From Cafeteria roenbergensis (lineage: Eukaryota > Sar > Bigyra > Bicosoecida > Cafeteriaceae), in NCBI GenBank assembly GCA_008330645.1, contig VLTN01000041.1, forward strand, positions 248,001 through 312,000: a stretch of 64,000 nucleotides of DNA, read 5' to 3'. The notes under the pieces were generated by a model that saw only the letters and a list, made by a program, of their open reading frames with translations, had not been told where the DNA came from and did not search any database. The first letter of the stretch is position 1, and every line of letters starts with the position of its first letter. This document shows, piece by piece, positions 53,148-62,690 of this stretch. The position numbers and the translations under genes were made by a program.

Positions 53148-54842
53148 TCACTTTTCCCTCCCCAGCAAGGTCCCAGGCAGCGAGGCGTCTGCCGAAAACT
53201 CCACCACCACAGCCTCGTCCTCCCACCCAGCGCGGCAGAGCAGCCCGGGAAGCCGCGCCGCATCGCTCGGCGCGGCCTCCAGCGGCGGACGGCACGATTC
53301 CACGTTGACTACGCCCTTGGCACACAGCGTAACCGCCGACGAGGCGGCAGCTAGGAAGGCGTCGTACCGCAGCGGGCACGCCAGCGCCACGTCCTCGGGC
53401 TTGCCGAACAGAAGCGAGAGCCCCTTGAGCCGCACCAGCCGCAGCAGGTCGGCGTCCACGTCCGCGTCGTCCCGGTTCCAGGGGCACGTGAGGACGATGC
53501 CCCCCGCCACCGCGCAGCGCACCAGGTCGCTGAAGCCCACCTCCTCCACGCAGCCCTCGGAGGGCTCGAGAACCACGTCCACGCCCGTGCCGCTGGTGGC
53601 GCCCAGACACGCGTGGAGGACGGCGCTGGCGCCCTCGCCCCCGCTGACGTCCACCACGGACACCGGCGGGGGGTCCACGCCGGGCCGCGAGCCCACGGCC
53701 CCGGCTGGCGGCGTCGCTGCTGTTGCCGCCGCGGTTGCTCCAGCGCCCCCGACGGCGCCCGCTCCAGCTGCCAGCTCCGCCCGACGTTCCGCCGGCCCGG
53801 AGCCGGTGACAGCCGCCGCTGCCGGGCCACGCCCCCGGTCCCCCTCCCGGCTCGCCGCGAGGCCTCCCGCCTGGGCCCATTCGAGGGCCGGCCGCCACGT
53901 GGCGTCACGCTCCGCCGTGGCCCGCTCCTCGTCCGACCTCACAGCGGCGACCACGGCGGACGCCCCCATGACCAAGCAGAGCTGGGCGGCGGCCAGGCCA
54001 AAGGGGGAAGCAGCGTCCAGCACCAGGACCGCCCGCCCCTGCACGCCGCCCGGCACCCTCGCCAAGCAAAGAAGGGCCCTGACCGCGGGCCTGAAGGCGG
54101 CAAGCAGCGCTGTCGGAGCCAGGTCCGTCTGCGGCACGGCGATGACGCTGTGCCAGCAGGCAGCCACGCGAGCGGCCGCAGCGGCGACGGGCGCCACGGG
54201 GCTGCTCCAGGTCACCACAGCGTCACCGGCGGCCAGGCAGCCGTCGCCGTGTCGCTGCAGCGCCCCCCCCACCGCTAATACCCGCCCAACGCTCACGCCT
54301 CCCATCAGCACCGGGGCGCGTCCCGTGCTCCACCCGCCCTGGCGGTCGCCGGCTCCCCGGGGCCCGTCGCCGGCGGCGGCACGATGGCTGGTCGTGACGC
54401 TTGTGGACGACGAAGCCAGAAATGACGGCGATGCCGTGCCGAGCCCGCCCAGCGGCAGCTCAGGCATTGCGCCCCCCGCAGCCTGTGGGCCGGCGGAGGG
54501 CTCGTCTGTCGGGTGCGCGGCCAAGCACCGGATGGTGTCAGCGCTCAGAGCGCAGGCAAACGCCTCGAGGAGCACCTCGTCGCCCCTCAGCTCAGAGGCA
54601 AGGGGCGGACGGGCCTGCGCGCGCAAGGCAAAGCTTGGGCGGAGAGGGCATGCGCACCGTTGGGAGCGCAAGCGGCGCTGCCAAAGCCACTGCGTTCCCC
54701 CCTCCCCCCCCCACGCGCTCATTGCGGTGCCCGCGCGCTCTCATCTGACGCGCTGCGCCCGGCCTCGTCTCACGGACGTTGCGAGCGCAAGCTCCGCAAA
54801 CGGGGCGTCCGCAAGGCGCCTCGGGACCACAATCGCGTTCAT
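53148..54842 (-). CDS. MDR-superfamily (quinone oxidoreductase-like) protein, 2 exons
   Basis: Exon 1 (54774-54842) encodes MNAIVVPRRLADAPFAELAL and ends at donor GTGAGA. Exon 2 (53148-54614) begins ARPPLASELRGDEVLLEAFA after CGCGCAG. Together they give 511 aa. The N-terminal strand pattern (GDEVLLEAFACALSADTIR), the GRVLAVG...GDAVV segment, a nucleotide-binding strand-turn (VLVLDAASPFGLAAAQLCLV) and the late LLRLVRLKGLSLLFG segment fit the zinc-independent MDR family (zeta-crystallin/CRYZL1-like). The usual GxGxxG turn is degenerate (AASPFG), so cofactor use is uncertain. A roughly 65-residue Ala/Gly/Arg insertion splits the cofactor domain. Another inserted segment lies near residues 70-105. 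CRYZL1-like proteins are often non-catalytic, and that may hold here too. Confidence 0.78.
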
Positions 54843-55042
54843 CCAGCGCGACCCCTCTCCACCGCGGGGCGTGCGGCTGCGCGGCGCCGGCTTGGCAGCC
54901 GGGCAGAGCCGGAGAAACGCTTGGCGCCCTCCGCCCGCCCCCGGGGCAACTCGCCACAAATCGCGCTGCCGAGCAGCGACAGCGGCACGAGCCCGTGCCG
55001 CCTGCAGCAGCACACCGCGCGCAGAGCGCCGACTCGGGCACT
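54843..55042. promoter_or_regulatory. Divergent promoter (200 bp)
   Basis: The 200 bp between the MDR start codon (minus) and the ATG of the double-PH protein (plus) must contain both promoters. No TATA-like element is seen. Confidence 0.5.
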
Positions 55043-58000
55043 ATGGGGTGCGCCGCGTCTGCCCCGGAAGGGTGAGGTCGCGCCGCGCGCCGAGCGCTCG
55101 TGCTTTCCTGAGCATTGCCGCTTGCACAGCGCGCACCAGCCCGGAGGTCGGTGCGCAGGGCGGTGCGCGCTCCTGCGTCAAGCCTGCGCACTGGCGGCGG
55201 CTGCTGCGCCAGCCGAGCCGCGGCCCGGCAGGCGCGTCGGCGCCGGCATCGGCACTGCACGGCCAGAGGAGCGTGTTGCCGGCTCCGCGCCGTTGTTGCC
55301 TCTGGCTCGTCTGCGCCCCGTTCCGGGGCCCTGGTTGCGCCCGAGTCACCCCGCGGTCCCCGAGTGTTGCTGTCTGTCCTGCTGCGCGCAGGCGCACAGA
55401 CGGGGTGTCCAAGGGCGGCCTCTCCATGCCGGCCGCGGCAACCGGGCCGGACTCGGTGAGCATTGCTTGTTGGCGGCGCCGGCAGCGTTCACTGCCCCGC
55501 ATCGGCGCGCCTCCGTCGGAGCGCCGGCCCCGGCCCGGCCGCCCAGGCCTGCAGCGTTTCGGAGCAGCCGTGGGCGACACTGCGCGCCCTTGTCTACGAG
55601 TAGCCCGCCTTTCACTGCCGCTGTTCCCGCAAGGACCTTGCCGTCAATGCTGCTGCGTCGCAGACTGGCTTGCCGCCACAGTCTGGCAACCTCGCAAAGC
55701 TGAGCGCGGGGCTCGTGTCGCAGTGGCAGCAGAGGTTCTTCAAGCTGAACAACTGGTTCCTCGTGTACTGGCCGTCCGAGGAGTCGGTGGGGCCGCCGAT
55801 GGCCATGGTGGACCTCGCTGCGATCGAGGACGTGCAGCTCGACACCAGCGACACCACGCGCTTCTCCATCTTGTTCAGCGACGGGAGCCGCTATCACTTC
55901 AAGGCCCAGGACACCGAGGTTGCGGTGGGGTGGGTCCACGCGCTGCTTGGCCGCGGGAGGTGGGCGCGGGAGCACTCGGACGTCGTGCACGCAGCCCAGG
56001 CCGTGCACTCAACCTCCTCGCTCACCATGGCCGTGTCCTCCTCGACGGGCCTCGCATCCCTGGGCACTACCTCCGCCCCGCACGGCGGGGGGGGGGCGCA
56101 GCCGGCCGCTGCGTTCTCCTTCAGCGGCCTCGACGTGGCGGCCCGCCGGCAGCGGGAGGAGCAGCGCAAGGTGCGCGACCGCCTGTCCGCAGAAGCAGAG
56201 CGCTCCGGAGCCGGAAGCCAACGGCGCGCCTCGCTCCTCACGCGGCCCGCGGCCGGCGCAGCGGCTGCGGCCGCCGCCGCAGCGCCGGCCGCTCTTGGTG
56301 CCATTGCCGAAGACGACAGCAGCTCCGACGGCTCCGACAGCGGCTCAGAGAGCCCGGGCGGGCACGGAAGAGGCGGCGCCGCCGCCAGACGGCGCCGAGG
56401 CAGCAGCGGCGCTGCGAGCGACTCCGACAGCGAGGCAAGCGTGCAGGAAGCGCGACCGCCCCTGTCGCTGGAGGAGGCCATGCGACACACGACGGCTGAG
56501 ATGGACGGGGAGCCGATGCTGGAGGGCAAGATCGAGAAGAGGCAGAAGCCCGACGGCCGCTGGCAGGCCCGGTACATCCGTGTCATGGGCGGCTCGCTCG
56601 CATACTTTGCAAGCAAGGATCTCGCCGAGATCTCCGCCGACCGGCCGCTGGGCCGGCCGCGCGGCGTCATCCCGCTGCGCATCGTTGAGGAGGTTGCCGG
56701 ACTGGGGGATGGCAAGCGAGGCGGATCGCGATCCTTCGCCGTCACGGTGCGCTCGCGCCCCAGGGACGAGGCCTTCGCCCTCGCCATGGAGGCGGCTTGC
56801 GCCCGCGACGCGACGGACCGCCCGAACAACCGGAGGCCCAAGGAGCCGTGGGGCAGATCCTTCCTGTTCCGCTCCCGCAAGGAGGCCCACTGCGAGGGTT
56901 GGATCCTCACGCTGCAGCGGGCCATGGCGTGGTGGGCCCGCTGCGACGAGCTCGTGCTCGGGACCGGGAGGCCCCCCATGACAGCTGGCTCTGCCGGTGC
57001 AGGCGCGGGGGGTGCAGCGGGAGCTGGGGCAGCGGGGGCCGCCGCCGCCGCCTCGGCCAAGGCAGAAGCGTCCAAGCCGAAGTGGCTCGAGACTGCGATC
57101 CGGCACGCGGACGAGACCGCCGTCGTCAGGCAGCGCATTCGCGACCGCAGCCTGGCCTCGCGGGGGGCGGACGGCGCCGTCTGTCCCGAGAACGCCGCCC
57201 GCAACGAGGCCGACACGGCCCTGCTTGCAGGGCTCGACCTCGAGGCGCTGACGTCCTCCTACGAGGTCGCGCAGGAGGCGGCCAACGCGGCCAAGAAGGA
57301 GGCGGAGGCCTCGGCCGAGGACGGCGCGGGCGCCGACGTCGGCGAGGAGCTGGCCCTGCGGCAGCTGGGGCCGGTCATCAACGCGATCACAGAGTCCCTC
57401 ATCGACGTGGTGCAGAAGTGCCAGGACTACAGCTGCGAGCGCGCGGCCAAGGTGATGATTCGGGCCTTCGACATGGCCCTCACGGCAGAGCTGCGCCCGT
57501 TCCAGACCGGCACTGGCGCCGCGGGCACCCTCTCTGCCCAGCGGTTCGACGTGATCCTGGACCGTATTGCGGCGCTGGAGCGCTTCGTGCAGGTGCGCAG
57601 CCACGCCATCACCACGCTGGACGTCAGCTTCCAGCCCGGGGAGACCACAAAGGCGCAGCTGCTGCAGGAGCAGCGCCACGACTTCGTCAAGGGTGCCGTG
57701 GAGCTCGTGCGCGCCAGCTGCCACGAGGTCTGCGTGCGCCTCATCGCCCGCCTGCAGGCGTGGGACAACAGCTCCGCCCTGCCCACGAGGCCCGGCCAGC
57801 CGGTCTGCACCATCGCGCCGCGGGAGATCGCGACCATGTTCAACGGCTACCTCGACCAGGCAGCGGGCAGCCACTGCTCGCTGCTGGTGCACCTGCTGCT
57901 GGGCGTGGTGTGGGTGGAGGTGTCAGGGTACTCGCACGGCGTGCTGGAGCTCGTGGAGAAGAAGTGGAACGACGACCCGGGGGCCCTGCTGCAGGATGAC

Positions 58001-59980
58001 TGCGTCGCGCTCTGCCGAGTGATCAACGACTGCCTGGAGTTTGCCAAGTTCATTGAGGCAAAGGGCGCGGCTGCCAGGCAGGTGCTGGACCAGGAGCGCT
58101 CGCTGCTGGACAGGCGGTTGCTCGAGGTGGCTGAGAAGTCGGGCCTGATGTCGGAGGGGTCCTCGTCGCCCAAGGCCGGCGCCGGTGGCGGTGGCGGCCA
58201 TGGCGACGGCGGGGACGGCAGCGGCGACGACGACGACGACGATGACGACGACGCCGACAACGCCAAGGACGGGCTGACGGCGCAGCTGGAGGAAGAGCGG
58301 GAGGAGCTCGAAGGCCTGGTGACGGACCGCGTTCGCATCCTGCAGGCGCTAATGCAGACGGGGTACTTCATGCTCAACACTCTCCGCGACATCATCATGA
58401 TGGAGCTGACCACCGGCCTCCCGCAGCCCAAGGGGCCCGACGGGGCGCCGCTCCCCAAGGACCGGCCTGGCGCTGCCGGGGACGAGCCTGACGACAAGCC
58501 TCCGCTGAAGCTGCTCTTCCGCGCGGAGTGGGACGCCCCCGGCAGCGAGAAGCAGCGCCCCATCAACTGCGCGTGCGGCATCATCGTCGACTGGATGCGG
58601 GACCTGAGAGGCCTGCTGGCCCGCGTGTGGCTGCGCCGCCTGACCGCCATCCTGTTCGAAAAGGTCATTGCCCACTACCTCACCGAGCTGGCCCGGCAGA
58701 CCAACCGCCAGCCGAACTTCTTGGGCATCGGCGGCTGGAGGCTCACTGACGAGCGGCGCTCGGCTGTTGCCAGGGACGTCGCAGACATGTGTAAGGCCTT
58801 CGGCACGCTGGAGCAGGTCTTCGCCGTCACCTCCACTGAGGCGGCGGCAGCAAAGCGCGCTGAGGAGCTGGCCTCCGACCCGGTCACGGCCAGGGTCCGC
58901 TCCGCGGCCACCAACGCCGACACGTCGCTGGACCCGCTGCGCGAGCTGCTGACGCTGGTCACGAACCTCGTCGTCGTCCCCGCCTCGGCGGTGGAGGCCG
59001 CGGGCACCAGCCTCGTCGAGCAGTACCCGGCCAACAGCGTCGAGATCAGGCACTTCCTTGCGCGCGTGCTTCCTCTCAGGGACGACATGCACAAGCCGGA
59101 GCAGGCAGCCGCGCTCAAAGCCATCGACGCCACGGTCGTGCGCGTGGGCCGCATCGACGTCGACCCCTCCGCGCTGGCGTTCGATGTCCTCCGCTACAAC
59201 GCCAACATGGCAGCCTTCCGCATCATCGACGGCGTGCTCCCCCCGTCCAAAGCCACGCGCGACGCCTTCTGGCGCCACCACCGGCAGAGCTCCGGGTCCA
59301 CCGTGCCCCTCATGGACAGGCTACGCTTCCGCGCCGCACCCCGCGTCGTCACCGCGGCGGAGGCCAAGGAGGCCCGCAGCGCGTTTGAGGGCGCCGCGGT
59401 CGATTTCTCGGACTTCCTGGCGTCGGGGGAGCAGGAGGCAGCCGACGAACCGGCTGCAGCGGCGGCGGCCGCGAGCGCCGCCCCTGCGCCACGCGCCCCT
59501 CCCCCGCCTCTTGGCATGCGCGGCGCCGCTCCCGGCTCGGCCAGCCGAGGCATGGACGGCGAGTCAGTGCAATCGCCAGGGTCGGTGGCTTCCCGCCGGC
59601 GCCGTTCCGTGCGGCCCCAGCCTCTTGCAGCCTTCCGCGTTCGCGCCGGCGACTCCTCCCTCGGGGGTATCGAGGCAGAGCCTTTCAGTGTCCCCGGCGC
59701 GAGCGACCCATCCCCCCACTCCAGGCATCACTCGGGGGGGCTCCGGGCCGATCAAGAGGACGCAGTGACCAGCTCTGCGAAGCTGCCGATGGCGTCCGGA
59801 CCCTTGCATGCACCGCCACCGTCGCCGCCCCGTCACAGCGCTCGCGCGCCGGCCCGTGCCGGGAACCCGTTCGAGGACGCCGCGCCTGCTCCGCCACCCA
59901 TGGCGGCCAAGAGCGGCCACGGCGGCATCGACGGAAAGGCCATTGAGGCCAAGGAGGAGAGCGAGTGCGCCTCGCAGTGA
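55043..59980 (+). CDS. N-acylated double-PH-domain protein with Sec6-like helical region (3 exons)
   Basis: Exons 55043-55071, 55392-55455 and 55664-59980 (29+64+4317 nt) give 1469 aa. The N-terminus MGCAASAPEG is a classical myristoylation (Gly2) plus palmitoylation (Cys3) signal. A first PH domain spans residues about 38-137 (WQQRFFKLNNWFLVYW, FSILFSDGSRYHFKA, AVGWVHALL). A second spans about 313-445 (MLEGKIEKRQKPDGRWQARY to GWILTLQRAM). Helical sequence follows from about 530 to 1240, interrupted by a poly-Asp stretch near residue 885. It contains IVDWMRDLRGLLARVWLRRL and LFEKVIAHYLTELA, recalling the helical bundles of exocyst Sec6/EXOC3 proteins; this part is a weak resemblance. The tail is disordered and basic. 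It is probably a peripheral membrane protein linking phosphoinositides to trafficking. Confidence 0.82.
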
Positions 59981-60761
59981 CCCAGAGCGCGCCGGCGGTG
60001 TGTGTGGGTGTGTGGGTGTGTGGGTGTGGACCGTGCCAGGAGGAGTGCCGGGCGGTGTGCGCGACGCCGAGCCGCGCGGTGGAGGGCGGCAGTGCCCGTG
60101 TCGTCGTCCTTGTATTCTGAGTGTGAGCGTTTCGTGAGGCGAAACTCGGCTGTTGAGCGCGCGTGCGCGATTCACGAGAGGGCGCAGGGCAGGCTCCGCG
60201 CTGCGGGGAGCGCCAAGCCACAAGAGCGAACCTCGCTGTTGGGGAGGGGGGAAGGGGCTATATGGCGCTCTCACATCACACATCACGCGTTGTCGCAAGC
60301 ACGCGCTCGAAGCAGGGGCCGTGCCAAGGTCGCGGTGCCGGTCGGTAGGTTGCGGCACGCCCCAGCACGGAGCTGGGGACTGCCGCCGCATGTCCCGGCG
60401 CTGGGAGGCAGCCGCTTTCGCGGCCAGGCTCGGAGAGCTCGACGTGGCAGTTGCCGGGCGGTGGCCTCGGGCGCGCTGGGCCGAGCACTGGCAGAACACG
60501 ATGCAAAACTGATTCAACGAGGAGGCGTCCAGGACGAGCGGGGGGGGGGGGGGACGGAGGAACAATGCCGGCAGCGGCCGCGGCCCCGGCAGCGTTGCAA
60601 GCGGGAGAGCTGGCGCGCTCCTGCACCTCCCTCGCGGGTGAGGGGAGGCGGCTTGACAGCTGCCAAGGGCCGCGACGCAGGCCGCTGGTGGAGCGGGCCG
60701 CTGCTGCGGCTCGGTTCCAGCCAGGCGGCCCGCAGGACCCGTCACGGCCGCGGCTGGCGCC
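59981..60761. other. Long convergent spacer with simple repeats
   Basis: This 781-bp spacer is the largest gene-free stretch outside the repeat block. It holds a GTGTGTGGG-type simple repeat (about 59999-60029) and a G homopolymer (about 60540-60553). No gene or family repeat was recognised; both 3' UTRs must lie here. Confidence 0.5.
59999..60029 (+). repeat. GT/GTGGG simple repeat
   Basis: A run of TGTGTGGG units follows the stop codon of the double-PH gene by about 20 bases and so lies in its 3' UTR. Confidence 0.85.
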
Positions 60762-62264
60762 TCAGAAGAGCTGAAGCTTCTTCTTCTGCTGCACCTGCTT
60801 CCACTTGGGCTGGGCGTAAAATGCCGCCTTGTCCATGCCCACGACCTCGTGGAACTCAGCGAGGGTGAGGTGGGCCTCGCGGTGTCTGGGGTCCACGCCA
60901 GCGGGGTACGGCACGGCCTTGAGGTCGTCGTAGGCTGCCACCACGCCGAGGTGGCCGTCGGCGGTGGGGTCCGGAAGGTCGTCGTCGCCGCTGGCAGTGG
61001 CAGCGGCCGGCTTGGCAGCAGCGGGCCGGGGGGCTGCCTGGGGAGGCGCGGGGGCTGGGGCGCGGGAGGCAGCTGCGCCGGCGAATGAGGTCGACGCGGC
61101 GCGGGCGGCTGCGGGGGCGGGGGCAGGGGCGGGGGCGGGAGCGGCCGCCTTGGGAGGCGGGTGCGCCCTACCAACGGCGGGCTCGACGTCCGGGGCCTTG
61201 ACTCCCTCTCCGCGCGCGAGGGCGTCCTTGGAGAGCTTGAGGCCGTTGACGGCGTGTGTGTTGGAGGGATCGGCTTCCGCGACCACTTGGAAAGCCTCGA
61301 TCGCCTCAGCATAGCGCTTAAGCTTGAAGCAGCTCACTCCCATGGCGCGGAGCACCTCGTGCCGTGTTGCGTCGTCGCCGGCGTCGGCCGCGGCGGAGGC
61401 GCTCATGCGCAGAACAGGCACCGCCTCCTCGTACCGGCCCTCCTGCGCCAGCCACGTGCCCAGCGCGGTGAGCGCCAGCGAGTGCGTGGGGTCGGCGCCG
61501 ATGACCTCGCGGAGCAGCGGCTCGGCCTCGGCAGAGCGGCCGTTTTGCATGTACATCACCGCGAGGTTGTGCAGCGCGTGCGTCGGCCGCCCGCAGTCCA
61601 AACAGCGCAGGTACAGCGCTTCGGCGGCGTCAATGCTGCCGGCTTCGTGCTGCCCGCGGCCCGCGTTGAACAGCGCAAGGCCAAAGTTGGCTGTGTCGGC
61701 ATCGCTTGTGAGGGCGCCGTGGGCATCCAAGCTCGCCTGGTACGACGCCGCGGCCGCCTCCCAGTCCTCCGCGCGGCAGTAAACCTCTCCGCGCTGGCAC
61801 AGCACTGCGTTCGGAGCGGCCACGCCCTCTTCCTCGCACTGGTCGACAACCAGCTGGTACAGTGCCAGGGCGGCTTCCAACTCCCCGGCCTGTTTGTGCA
61901 TCTGCGCGCGCGCCGTGCGCGAGCTCTTGAGCTGCTCCGCCGAGCCTGCCTCCGCGGCGGACTCGATGGCCCGGTCGAATGCGTCGGCAGCACCCGCGTC
62001 GTCGTCCTTGGCCAGCAGCAGCGCGCCGAGGTTGTGCCACGCCACGGCGCGGGCAGGGTCGAGCTCCAGGCAGGACCTGATCGCCTCCTCCGCATCCGTA
62101 GAGTGGCCCATTTTGGACAAGCACAGCCCCCTGTTGAAGTGGAGCGTCGCATGGGACTCCTCGGAGGCCTCGAGAAGCACCTCGTCGAACTTCGACAGTG
62201 CCGTCTCGTAGTCGCCGTTGCTGAAGGCGGCGGAAGCCTCGCCGAGCGTCTCCTGGAGCGACAT
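60762..62264 (-). CDS. TPR-repeat protein with C-terminal villin headpiece
   Basis: Single exon, 500 aa, ATG at 62264. Residues 1-350 are tetratricopeptide repeats with canonical W/L-G-Y-A-F-A-P spacing, for example AFSNGDYETALSKFDEVLLE, AVAWHNLGALLLAKDD, ALHNLAVMYMQNGRSAEAEP and KLKRYAEAIEAFQVV. An Ala/Pro-rich linker (about 365-430) follows. The last 48 residues (453-500) look like a villin headpiece: YPAGVDPRHREAHLTLAEFH with the LTLAEF, VGM, AF, P-x-W-K-Q and terminal LF positions. By memory comparison with the human villin HP35 core, 15 of 35 positions are identical. Headpieces usually bind F-actin and sit at the end of gelsolin/villin-type proteins; their use after TPRs is unusual. The likely role is linking a TPR-bound partner or chaperone to actin. 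Confidence 0.9.
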   Translation of the reverse strand: MSLQETLGEASAAFSNGDYETALSKFDEVLLEASEESHATLHFNRGLCLSKMGHSTDAEEAIRSCLELDPARAVAWHNLGALLLAKDDDAGAADAFDRAIESAAEAGSAEQLKSSRTARAQMHKQAGELEAALALYQLVVDQCEEEGVAAPNAVLCQRGEVYCRAEDWEAAAASYQASLDAHGALTSDADTANFGLALFNAGRGQHEAGSIDAAEALYLRCLDCGRPTHALHNLAVMYMQNGRSAEAEPLLREVIGADPTHSLALTALGTWLAQEGRYEEAVPVLRMSASAAADAGDDATRHEVLRAMGVSCFKLKRYAEAIEAFQVVAEADPSNTHAVNGLKLSKDALARGEGVKAPDVEPAVGRAHPPPKAAAPAPAPAPAPAAARAASTSFAGAAASRAPAPAPPQAAPRPAAAKPAAATASGDDDLPDPTADGHLGVVAAYDDLKAVPYPAGVDPRHREAHLTLAEFHEVVGMDKAAFYAQPKWKQVQQKKKLQLF

Positions 62265-62690
62265 TTCAGCGCGCGCGGCAGGCGGGCAGCACCCAAGGGG
62301 CAGCGACAGGGCCGTCCGGGCCGGCCCGCGAGGTGGCCGGCCCCGGCTGCCAGCTCCCGGCGGCTGACTTGCCCCGGATCTGCCGGCAGCGTTTTTGGTG
62401 CTGGCAGCCGCCTCTGCCGAAGCAGAGACCCCGGTCCCGCGGCGCCGCAGCGCCCAGAGCAGTGGCGCAGCTCGCCGGCCGCGAACCGCGCACAGGTCCG
62501 TGACAGCGCCACCGCCGCGCCTCCAGGCCCGTCACGCTCCGCATGGGGGGTCGAATCGCGTTGCCCGCGCACGCAGCCCCGTGTGCTGCGCCCCAAACCG
62601 GCTCTTTTTTGTCGCGCGTGCGGCAGAGTCGCTGCCCGGTCAGGCAGCAAGTCGCAGCGATCGGGCCACTCGCACCCCGCCCAGCCGACG
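62265..62690. promoter_or_regulatory. Divergent promoter region
   Basis: This 426-bp spacer is shared by the TPR-headpiece gene (minus) and the sulfurtransferase gene (plus). A short T run (CTCTTTTTTGTCGC) lies near 62600. No core element is recognised. Confidence 0.4.
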
